Assembly: GCA_002418985.1 (NCBI GenBank)
Contig: DIFE01000018.1
Coordinates: 1-6,030 of the forward strand
From: Deltaproteobacteria bacterium UBA5756
GTDB lineage: Bacteria; Desulfobacterota; Syntrophorhabdia; Syntrophorhabdales; Syntrophorhabdaceae
DNA: 6,030 bases
Direction of reading: 5' to 3'
The position numbers were made by a program, and so were the translations under genes. Positions 1 to 5,584 of this stretch are shown here, in pieces. The notes below the pieces were generated by a model, which did not search any database, had not been told where the DNA came from, and worked only from the letters and a program-made list of their open reading frames with translations. Within the stretch, counting starts at the first letter, position 1, and each line of letters begins with the position of its first letter.

Positions 1-20
1 ACCCTCGCAGGGATTGAAAC
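1..20 (+). CRISPR. 3' end of a CRISPR repeat, cut by the window edge
   Basis: The first 20 bases end in GGATTGAAAC, the 3' terminus typical of many type I and type III repeats. Bases 2-5 (CCCT) pair with 9-12 (AGGG) around a CGC loop. The base of this hairpin falls exactly before ATTGAAAC (13-20), which is where Cas6 usually cuts to leave an 8-nt crRNA 5' handle. In that reading the array is transcribed left to right and its leader lies off the left edge. No convincing second copy follows, so this would be the last, leader-distal repeat. Only one partial copy is visible, so the array itself, its cas genes and its subtype cannot be confirmed here. Confidence 0.62.
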
Positions 21-91
21 CTCCTTAAAGGACCGGGGCAGGAAAGTCCATGACGGAGCGCTTTCTTCCGGACAAGCTGCCTGGATTGTTG

Positions 92-120
92 TTGCATTGG
101 CATGACGTCGGTGAAATAAT
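92..120 (+). promoter_or_regulatory. possible weak promoter before the DUF697 gene
   Basis: TTGCAT (92-97) and AATAAT (115-120) are separated by 17 bp. The -10 box matches the sigma70 consensus at five of six bases, but the -35 box at only three. Transcription would start near 127, only about 12 nt before the ATG at 139. That agrees with the lack of a visible Shine-Dalgarno sequence, but neither point is proof. Nothing else was recognised between 21 and 138. Confidence 0.22.
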
Positions 121-138
121 CTAAGTATAGCGCGCGCC

Positions 139-1095
139 ATGCGAAAAACAGCAATAAGAATAGCGGTCATAGCCGCTGCATTAATCCTGGTTTTGTTCGT
201 CATCTTTCTGATCAATCAGACTGTTCAACTCATTGCGTTGGGGGATCGCATTCATCCGGTGCTGGGCGATATTATACTCTGGGGCCTTATGGCCTTTTAT
301 GCGTTTTGTGTCATCGTGCCCGTTTATGTGATCGTTACGATGCCTGCCCCGCTGGTGGCGCCCCGGAGCGAGTCATCGCCTGAATTTCAGAAGCACCTCA
401 GCGAAATGGCAAAAAGGCTTGGCAGAAATCCTCTGATCAGGAGGCAGGTCGAGGCCTCGAAAGAAGACGTGGAGAGCGTTCTTGAAACACTGGACAAGAA
501 AGCTGACGAGGCCGTAAAGACTGCCGCAGGCCGCATATTCGTTACGACGGCGGTTTCTCAGAACGGCAAGCTGGACGCCCTTATCGTTCTTGCCGCACAA
601 TCGAAACTCGTCTTCGACGTCGCACGCATTTACTACCAGCGGCCAACAATCCGTAACCTTCTCTATCTCTATGCCAATGTCGCCGTTATGGTGTTTTTTG
701 CAAGCGAGATGGAAGACATCGATCTTTCAGAGATCATTCAGCCCGTTCTGGCCGGCATACTCGGTTCTGCGGCAGGGGCGATTCCCGGTTTTCAGGTGGC
801 AACCATCATACTCGTCAGCTCCGTTCTGTCCGGATCGTCTAACGCATTTTTGACTCTTCGGGTAGGGTCGATAACGAAGCAGTATTGCCGATCTCTTGTA
901 GTGCCATCGAAGCGAAAGGTTCGTCATCAGGCCACCCTGGATGCGACCAGGATGCTGGGTGCGATCGTATCCGATGGGACAAAGAAGATCTATAACGCGT
1001 TATGGACGTCATCAAAGAGCAAGGTAGAGATTGCCGTCGACGACCTGGGAGCCTACATCAAAAAGATCTGCACGAAACTCACCGGCCAGGACTAA
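139..1095 (+). CDS. DUF697/YcjF-like inner-membrane protein
   Basis: This 318-residue protein has two N-terminal membrane segments (about 6-26 and 45-68), a charged stretch (about 78-128), and then a domain resembling DUF697. Recognisable parts of that domain are the VSQNGKLDALIVLAAQ region (139-154), the following VFDVARIYYQRP (158-169), and a second hydrophobic region at about 178-232 rich in Gly and Ala. The two-helix-plus-DUF697 layout is that of YcjF (UPF0283). DUF697 proteins are often linked to GTPases or stress operons, but no GTPase gene lies beside it here, and its role is unknown. The ATG at 139 is the first start after an in-frame stop at 112-114. Its leader (GCGCGCGCC) has no Shine-Dalgarno sequence. 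It is probably a single-gene unit, since a terminator-like hairpin and a new promoter follow. Confidence 0.82.
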   Translation: MRKTAIRIAVIAAALILVLFVIFLINQTVQLIALGDRIHPVLGDIILWGLMAFYAFCVIVPVYVIVTMPAPLVAPRSESSPEFQKHLSEMAKRLGRNPLIRRQVEASKEDVESVLETLDKKADEAVKTAAGRIFVTTAVSQNGKLDALIVLAAQSKLVFDVARIYYQRPTIRNLLYLYANVAVMVFFASEMEDIDLSEIIQPVLAGILGSAAGAIPGFQVATIILVSSVLSGSSNAFLTLRVGSITKQYCRSLVVPSKRKVRHQATLDATRMLGAIVSDGTKKIYNALWTSSKSKVEIAVDDLGAYIKKICTKLTGQD

Positions 1096-1127
1096 CAGCG
1101 AAGACGGCGCCGCCACGTGCCGCTGTT
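1094..1127 (+). terminator. hairpin at the stop codon of the DUF697 gene
   Basis: AACAGCG (1094-1100) and CGCTGTT (1121-1127) form a perfect 7-bp stem that starts within the TAA stop codon. A competing GC-rich stem, CGGCGC (1105-1110) with GTGCCG (1117-1122, one G-T pair), shares part of the right arm. No clear T-run follows, so an intrinsic terminator is possible but not typical. The alternative is a structure that merely protects the 3' end. Confidence 0.35.
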
Positions 1128-1272
1128 CCGATGTTCCCCCATGCAAATAGGGAAGCGTTCTTTTAAATATGTAGGGCAGGTTTATTTCATGTGATGCGGT
1201 AACGGTATCGGGGAAGCGAGGAAGGTCCCGGCCTGTATCTCCAATGATTGCGCGTGCCCGGCAGGCGCTGCC

Positions 1273-1303
1273 TTGAAAATGAAACGTCATCGACCTATAT
1301 AGT
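1273..1303 (+). promoter_or_regulatory. sigma70-type promoter for the phasin-ubiB operon
   Basis: The -35 box TTGAAA (1273-1278) matches five of six consensus bases. Two overlapping -10 candidates follow: TATATA at 1296-1301 (17-bp spacer) and TATAGT at 1298-1303 (five of six matches, 19-bp spacer). Transcription would start near 1308-1310, giving a leader of about 65 nt. A small inverted repeat, GGCAG (1260-1264) and CTGCC (1268-1272), touches the -35 box and might be a regulator site, though it is short. Confidence 0.55.
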
Positions 1304-1330
1304 GTGTATGCTGCAACCGGTGTGCGTAAA

Positions 1331-1357
1331 GGACGTTTGCGCTTCGGAACGCTGTCC
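1331..1357 (+). promoter_or_regulatory. structured 5' leader with a UUCG loop upstream of the ribosome site
   Basis: GGAC (1331-1334) pairs with GTCC (1354-1357). Inside it, GCG (1339-1341) pairs with CGC (1350-1352), and C1342-G1347 closes a UUCG loop, a very stable tetraloop. The fold contains an internal loop and a two-base bulge, so it is not perfect. It ends four bases before the Shine-Dalgarno sequence, where it could affect translation or mRNA stability. No known riboswitch class is recognised. Confidence 0.28.
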
Positions 1358-1360
1358 GCA

Positions 1361-1367
1361 AAGGAGG
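1361..1367 (+). promoter_or_regulatory. strong Shine-Dalgarno that fixes the phasin start
   Basis: AAGGAGG lies five bases before the ATG at 1373. The same frame is open back to an ATG at 1304, but that start would fall at or before the predicted transcription start and would add 23 residues with no family resemblance. The ATG at 1373 is therefore preferred. Confidence 0.85.
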
Positions 1368-1372
1368 AAAAG

Positions 1373-1684
1373 ATGGATATCATAAAGAAAGCGGTATTTT
1401 TGGGACTGGGTGCGATCAGTCTGACGAAGGATAAGGCTGATGAAATTGTCGACGATCTCATCAAAAGGGGAGAGGTGGCGAGCGCGGAGAGATTCAAGAC
1501 CGTCGACAGGCTTCTCAAGGAGGCGGACAAGCAGGAGAAGGAACTTCAGCGGAAGATAGATTCCACCGTTCACAAAGCGGTAGCCGAATTGGGTCTGGCC
1601 ACCAGGAAAGACCTGGAAGAGATTCTGGAAACTTTGAAAAAGATCCAGGCCGAGGTGTCCTCTGCAAAGACCGATGCAGGTTAG
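1373..1684 (+). CDS. phasin-like small coiled-coil protein
   Basis: The protein has 103 residues and resembles short phasin-family (PhaF/PHA granule-associated) proteins. An amphipathic, mildly hydrophobic N-terminus (residues 4-17) is followed by a long charged helix (about 18-68). The C-terminal helix then begins with LATRKDLEEILETLKKIQAEV (about 75-95), and this Arg-Lys-Asp-Leu entry into a heptad pattern is typical of the family. There is no signal peptide and no catalytic motif. It is the first gene of an operon and is coupled to the UbiB gene, whose GTG follows the stop by three bases. No PHA synthase or other PHA gene is visible. A membrane- or lipid-surface adaptor for the UbiB protein is therefore at least as likely as a granule coat protein; that is inference. 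It starts at the ATG with the strong ribosome site, not at the upstream in-frame ATG. Confidence 0.82.
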   Translation: MDIIKKAVFLGLGAISLTKDKADEIVDDLIKRGEVASAERFKTVDRLLKEADKQEKELQRKIDSTVHKAVAELGLATRKDLEEILETLKKIQAEVSSAKTDAG

Positions 1685-1687
1685 CAG

Positions 1688-3349
1688 GTGTCACCATTCA
1701 GACCGCGTGAAAGATATCGGGATCTAAAGCGATATAGTAATATCGCCAGGGTGCTGGTTCGTCATGGGTTCAAGGAAGTCCTCGACAGACTGAGGGCCCG
1801 CTATCACGTCACGTTCGTCAAGAAAGAGGTCCGCAACGGGCGACCCACCGCGGAGCGGCTGCGTCTGGTTTTCGAAGAGCTGGGGCCCACTTTTATCAAG
1901 TTTGCGCAGGTACTCAGCAGCCGTCCCGATGTACTTCCCCCTGAAATTGTCAAGGAACTGAGCAAGCTGCAGGATGATGTGCCCCCTTTTCCCTTTGAGG
2001 ACGCCAGGGCCCTGATCGAGGAACAGCTCGGGCGCCCCGTCTCCGAGCTTTTTTCATCCATAGATGCCAGGCCTTTGGCGGCGGCCTCTCTTGCCCAGGT
2101 GCACCGGGCCTGGACAACATCGGGTGATGAGGTGGTGATCAAAATTCAACGCCCGGGCATTGTGAAGATGATCGAAACCGATATACGCATACTCCGTGAA
2201 TTTGCAAACCTGGCCCACAAGCACGTTCCGGAAATCCGGTGTTTTGAGCCGGTGCGGCTTGTGGACGGATTTGCACGAACGATACGCAATGAACTCGATT
2301 TCGTCAGGGAAGGACGGAACATCGAACGCTTCAGAACGTACTTTGCGAGTACACCGACGGTCTATATTCCCAGGGTGTACTGGGACTTGACCACACGCAG
2401 GGTCTTGACCATCGAATTCATCGACGGGATCAAAATCTCGGAATTGGACCGCCTGGAGGCCGCCGGTCTTGACCGGAAGGCGATTGCCCTCAACGGGGCA
2501 CATCTTACACTGAAGGAGATATTCGAGTTTCATTTCTTCCATGCCGATCCTCACCCGGGAAATATCTTTGTTCTCAAGGACAACATCATTGCGCCTGTTG
2601 ATTTCGGCATGACGGGATCCATCGACGAGGAGATGGCCTATCAAATGGGCGGCATATTCGTTGCAGTGATGGAAAAGGATGTCGAGGAACTCGTTCTTCA
2701 ACTGCGCTCCATCGGACTCGTGGAACTTGAAGACTATTACAGCTTCAAAATCGAAATACGGGACCTGCTCGAACGCTACTGGGGCGTCCCACTGAACAGA
2801 CTCGAAATCGGGCCGATCATCCATGAGCTCATGAGTGTCGTCCGCCGTTACAGACTGCGTCTTCCGCCAGATTTTGCCATGATTGCAAAGGCGCTCCTGA
2901 TAAGTGAGGGTCTGGGCAGGCTGCTGCACCCGGAATTCAACATAGTCGAAATTGCCAGGCCCTATGCCCGAAAACTTATCCTGCAGAGATTCGACCCTGG
3001 CAGGCAATTACGTGAACTCAAAAAGACGGCTGGCGATGCTTTCGCATTCTTCAAGGTCCTGCCTTCGGATCTGAGGGAGTTATTTGCCATAATAAGAAAG
3101 GGAAAACTGGCGGTAAACTTCGAACACCGCGGGCTGGAGCTTCTGACCGACGAACTGGACCGGTCAAGCAACCGCATCAGTTTTGCCGTCGTGATAGCGG
3201 CGCTGATCGTCGGTTCGTCTCTTATCTTCCAGACGAGGGTGGGGCCTACATTTTTCGGCTACCCCGTTCTCGGTCTTGGCGGCTTTCTCCTGGCGAGTAT
3301 CCTTGGCATCTGGCTCCTCATCGGTATCATGCGGTCCAAGAGACTCTAA
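1688..3349 (+). CDS. ubiB: UbiB/ABC1 (AarF) atypical kinase-like membrane protein
   Basis: This is a full-length 553-residue member of the ABC1/ADCK/UbiB family, which supports quinone biosynthesis, probably through ATP-dependent handling of lipid precursors at the membrane. Visible signatures are KFAQ (71-74, the KxGQ motif with Ala for Gly), the Ala-rich loop AAASLAQVH (131-139), Lys152 in VVIKIQRPG, the ExD motif in NELDF (Glu202, Asp204), the catalytic loop HADPHPGN (285-292) and DFG (305-307). Two C-terminal membrane helices (about 497-514 and 526-547) match the bacterial UbiB anchor. The GTG at 1688 has only a weak AGG upstream, but it lies three bases after the phasin stop, and the N-terminus from there (RYRDLKRYSNIARVLVRHGF) looks like the family's, so translation is probably coupled. 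Whether the quinone is ubiquinone or menaquinone cannot be told from this window. Confidence 0.95.
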   Translation: MSPFRPRERYRDLKRYSNIARVLVRHGFKEVLDRLRARYHVTFVKKEVRNGRPTAERLRLVFEELGPTFIKFAQVLSSRPDVLPPEIVKELSKLQDDVPPFPFEDARALIEEQLGRPVSELFSSIDARPLAAASLAQVHRAWTTSGDEVVIKIQRPGIVKMIETDIRILREFANLAHKHVPEIRCFEPVRLVDGFARTIRNELDFVREGRNIERFRTYFASTPTVYIPRVYWDLTTRRVLTIEFIDGIKISELDRLEAAGLDRKAIALNGAHLTLKEIFEFHFFHADPHPGNIFVLKDNIIAPVDFGMTGSIDEEMAYQMGGIFVAVMEKDVEELVLQLRSIGLVELEDYYSFKIEIRDLLERYWGVPLNRLEIGPIIHELMSVVRRYRLRLPPDFAMIAKALLISEGLGRLLHPEFNIVEIARPYARKLILQRFDPGRQLRELKKTAGDAFAFFKVLPSDLRELFAIIRKGKLAVNFEHRGLELLTDELDRSSNRISFAVVIAALIVGSSLIFQTRVGPTFFGYPVLGLGGFLLASILGIWLLIGIMRSKRL

Positions 3350-3376
3350 AGGGGCGGCTTGAACCACCGGATCCGG

Positions 3377-3400
3377 AACTTTCTTTGCATGCAGGAAGTT
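3377..3400. terminator. weak hairpin between the convergent ubiB and ogt genes
   Basis: AACTTTCT (3377-3384) and AGGAAGTT (3393-3400) can form an 8-bp stem with one wobble pair, next to the perfect palindrome CCGGATCCGG (3367-3376). It lies in the 49-bp gap between the two convergent stop codons and overlaps the first two bases of the ogt stop. There is no clear T-run on either strand, so a shared terminator is only a guess based on position. Confidence 0.25.
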
Positions 3401-3983
3401 ATGTGGATTGCCCCCCGTAGTGAAAACGGCGGGTCGCGACATGGCGGGCATCACGAAATTCGACGCCTTCCATCTCCAGCAGGGCCCGCTTCATCGCGAG
3501 TCCCCCCTGGAATCCTCCCAGGTCTCCATCGGAGCGGATTGCCCGGTGGCAGGGTATGACGATGGGAAAGGGATTCGTTGCCAGGGCGGACCCGACGGCG
3601 CGGGCACCGTTGGGATTATTGAGGTACCTCGCGATGATGCCGTATGTGCTGACCGAGCCCCTCGGGATGGCGTGCTCGGCACGCAATACTCCTTGCTGAA
3701 AGGCGGGGCAAAGGTCAAGCCGGATTGCATCGAGAGGGAACCGGATATCTTCTCCCGCCATGAAGGCTTCGATCTGATCCGCCAGGATGTCTACCTCACG
3801 GCAAGATGAGGCGGCTGCGCCGGGGAAAAGCCCCTTGACCGCTTCATCTGCCGGGTCGCCCGGTCTGGATAACACTATCCGGAGGATCGCGGGTTCCTGT
3901 CCGCGGATGGTCCACACGAGGGCCACTGTGCCGAATACGGTGGTGCGCAGGCAGAAAGCGGACCGGTTCGGGCATGTACTCAT
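3399..3983 (-). CDS. ogt: O6-alkylguanine-DNA alkyltransferase (methylated-DNA-protein-cysteine methyltransferase)
   Basis: This 194-residue suicide DNA-repair enzyme moves the alkyl group from O6-alkylguanine to its own cysteine. The C-terminal domain is complete. It has GSVSTYG with the base-flipping Tyr114, the arginine finger Arg128 in GARAVGSA, Asn137 in the ATNPFP segment, and the acceptor Cys145 in IPCHR, followed by SDGDLGGFQGGLAMK. Glu172 sits at the site of the catalytic glutamate. These positions fall on the same numbers as in human MGMT. The N-terminal domain (1-90) is divergent and lacks an obvious zinc site, and there is no Ada-type regulatory domain. The ATG has a poor ribosome site (AGG, seven bases away) and lies 24 bp after the serine hydrolase stop, so it is probably the last gene of the three-gene minus-strand operon. 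It converges on ubiB. Confidence 0.93.
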   Translation of the reverse strand: MSTCPNRSAFCLRTTVFGTVALVWTIRGQEPAILRIVLSRPGDPADEAVKGLFPGAAASSCREVDILADQIEAFMAGEDIRFPLDAIRLDLCPAFQQGVLRAEHAIPRGSVSTYGIIARYLNNPNGARAVGSALATNPFPIVIPCHRAIRSDGDLGGFQGGLAMKRALLEMEGVEFRDARHVATRRFHYGGQST

Positions 3984-4007
3984 TAAAGGACCTGCCCGGG
4001 CCCGGAA

Positions 4008-5567
4008 TCATCTTGCAGCATCTTTTTCCATCCGTTTGAAAACGCCGAGGTTGTCATCCTGATTCAGAGAATCAATTGTCACTGCCTTCACTGTACCCTG
4101 AGGATCGACCTGGAAGACCGCAAATCCCGGTTCAAGGTCGGAGTCATAAAGAGGGGAGATCAGATTGACGGCAAAGGTGTCTTTATCCCAGTGATCGAGG
4201 GCTATTCTTAAATGCCTGGGCCCCATCACCACCGTCAGTCTTCCGTCGGCGACATGGACATTTATCTTTCCGTAGACATCATTGGAGTAATCCCCCGCGT
4301 ATTTCGCCAGAGGCATTGCGGCGGAAGGTTGTTTTGGCTTTACGGGTTCCGCGCTTTTTGCCTGTTTCTTTATTTTTTCCAGCTTAGCCAGGGCTTCGGC
4401 GCTTATGTCCTTGACGGGCTTGCCGGCATAGAGGTCAATGAACCTCAAGGCAAGGAACTCAGGCAGATTTGTAACATAATTTGAGAGTATGACTATACCT
4501 ATTTTCTGTTCGGGGACATAGGCGATCATGGTTTTCATCAGCGTGGCTCCGTTATGGAGGAGAACCGGATAGGGCGAGTGTTCCATATAAATCCAACCCA
4601 GGCAATAAAACGCGTTTTTATGGACCTCGTCGCCGAGATTCATCACGGTCTTCGGGGAATGCACGACTTTCATGTTTGCCGCGGAAACGAGTGGTTTGCC
4701 GTCGATGGTGCCGTTGTTCATCTGAAAGGTCAGCCATTTTGCCATATCCACGATGTTGGAGTTTATCCCGCCCGCAGGACCGGCAATATAGCTCCAATCG
4801 AGAAATTCCCAATTCCCGGGCACCGCCAGGATCTTTTCGCCATCAGCCGCGTGCAACGAAGATGCATCGGACGCATCAAGAAAAGAGTCCTTGTCCGCCG
4901 AGGAGTGGGACATCCCCAGCGGGTCGAAAATATGTGTCTTGAGCGCCTGCTCCCAGGTTTTGCCGGTGTATTTCGCCACAATGTCGCCCGCTACAAGCCA
5001 CAGGACGTTCTGATAGGCGTATTTTGAACGGAAACTGCTTACGGGTTCGATATGACGGATGGCCTGCTTTATATACGGGCGGTCATAGCCAAGGAAGAAG
5101 AGCAGGTCGGCCGCATATCCCGGCATGCCGCTGCGTTGAGAGAGTAGATCCAGAACCTGGTATTCCCTGGTTACCCAGGGATCGTGCATCATGAAATCAG
5201 GCACGTGATCGATGACCTTGTCCTCCCACCTGACGTCTCCTCTATCCACAAGCATGGCCATGAGCGTGGCGGTAAAGGCCTTGGAGGTCGATCCGATCTG
5301 AAAGATGGTGTTTTCCGTGACGGGATCCTTACCGCCCGCCCGCTTGACGCCGAAACCTTTGGCGAATATGAGCGTGCCGTTGTCTACAATGCCGATGGCC
5401 ATGCCGGGGACCTTCCAATCGGTCATTGCCTTTGCCGCGTACAGGTCGAAATCGGCAAGTATTTCCTTCAGCTCCTCATCGGTCGGTTTTACGATCTTGT
5501 CCTGGGCGAACAGTATTCCCGCCTGCAGCACAAAGACCGCGAGGAGAATCACGAGCATTCTTTTCAT
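4008..5567 (-). CDS. exported serine hydrolase, class C beta-lactamase/PBP-like fold, with DUF3471 C-terminal domain
   Basis: The protein has 519 residues. A signal peptide (1 to about 21; basic MKRM, then a hydrophobic core ending in ILFA) directs it to the periplasm, and there is no lipobox cysteine. The catalytic domain (about 35-385) has the SxxK motif Ser93-Thr-Ser-Lys96 in IGSTSKAF, the YxN motif Tyr185-Gln-Asn187, and His338-Asn-Gly340 in place of KTG. An Ala- and Lys-rich linker (about 389-418) leads to a beta-rich domain resembling DUF3471 (about 420-505, opening with LAKYAGDYSNDVYGKI). Such proteins include esterases, D-amino-acid peptidases and carboxypeptidases; the substrate cannot be read from the sequence, and resistance to beta-lactams should not be assumed. 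The frame is open further upstream to 5711 but would overlap pncA; the ATG at 5567 has a good ribosome site and a proper signal peptide. Confidence 0.92.
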   Translation of the reverse strand: MKRMLVILLAVFVLQAGILFAQDKIVKPTDEELKEILADFDLYAAKAMTDWKVPGMAIGIVDNGTLIFAKGFGVKRAGGKDPVTENTIFQIGSTSKAFTATLMAMLVDRGDVRWEDKVIDHVPDFMMHDPWVTREYQVLDLLSQRSGMPGYAADLLFFLGYDRPYIKQAIRHIEPVSSFRSKYAYQNVLWLVAGDIVAKYTGKTWEQALKTHIFDPLGMSHSSADKDSFLDASDASSLHAADGEKILAVPGNWEFLDWSYIAGPAGGINSNIVDMAKWLTFQMNNGTIDGKPLVSAANMKVVHSPKTVMNLGDEVHKNAFYCLGWIYMEHSPYPVLLHNGATLMKTMIAYVPEQKIGIVILSNYVTNLPEFLALRFIDLYAGKPVKDISAEALAKLEKIKKQAKSAEPVKPKQPSAAMPLAKYAGDYSNDVYGKINVHVADGRLTVVMGPRHLRIALDHWDKDTFAVNLISPLYDSDLEPGFAVFQVDPQGTVKAVTIDSLNQDDNLGVFKRMEKDAAR

Positions 5568-5572
5568 TCGAT

Positions 5573-5578
5573 CCCTCT
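5573..5578 (-). promoter_or_regulatory. ribosome binding site that fixes the serine hydrolase start
   Basis: Read on the minus strand, AGAGGG lies five bases before the ATG at 5567, inside the 17-bp gap after the pncA stop. It supports starting at MKRMLVILL and rejects the 48-residue N-terminal extension that would run into pncA. Confidence 0.75.
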
Positions 5579-5584
5579 TTTTGT

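Noticed and set aside
1150..1218. GGGAAGCG occurring twice (1150-1157 and 1211-1218)
   Set aside because: An 8-bp direct repeat 61 bp apart, without longer similarity, is expected by chance in a gap of this size.
1012..1530. Minus-strand open frame covering the gap between the DUF697 and phasin genes
   Set aside because: It overlaps both real genes antisense, has no recognisable domain, and crosses the promoter and leader of the phasin operon.
2054..3007. Open frame of 317 codons on the minus strand inside ubiB
   Set aside because: It lies wholly antisense to a gene with all UbiB motifs, and its translation shows no family resemblance, no ribosome site and no domain pattern. It is a shadow frame.
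4008..5567. Annotation of the serine hydrolase as an antibiotic-resistance beta-lactamase
   Set aside because: The fold is shared, but the HNG motif, the length and the DUF3471 tail fit the broad serine hydrolase group, not AmpC.
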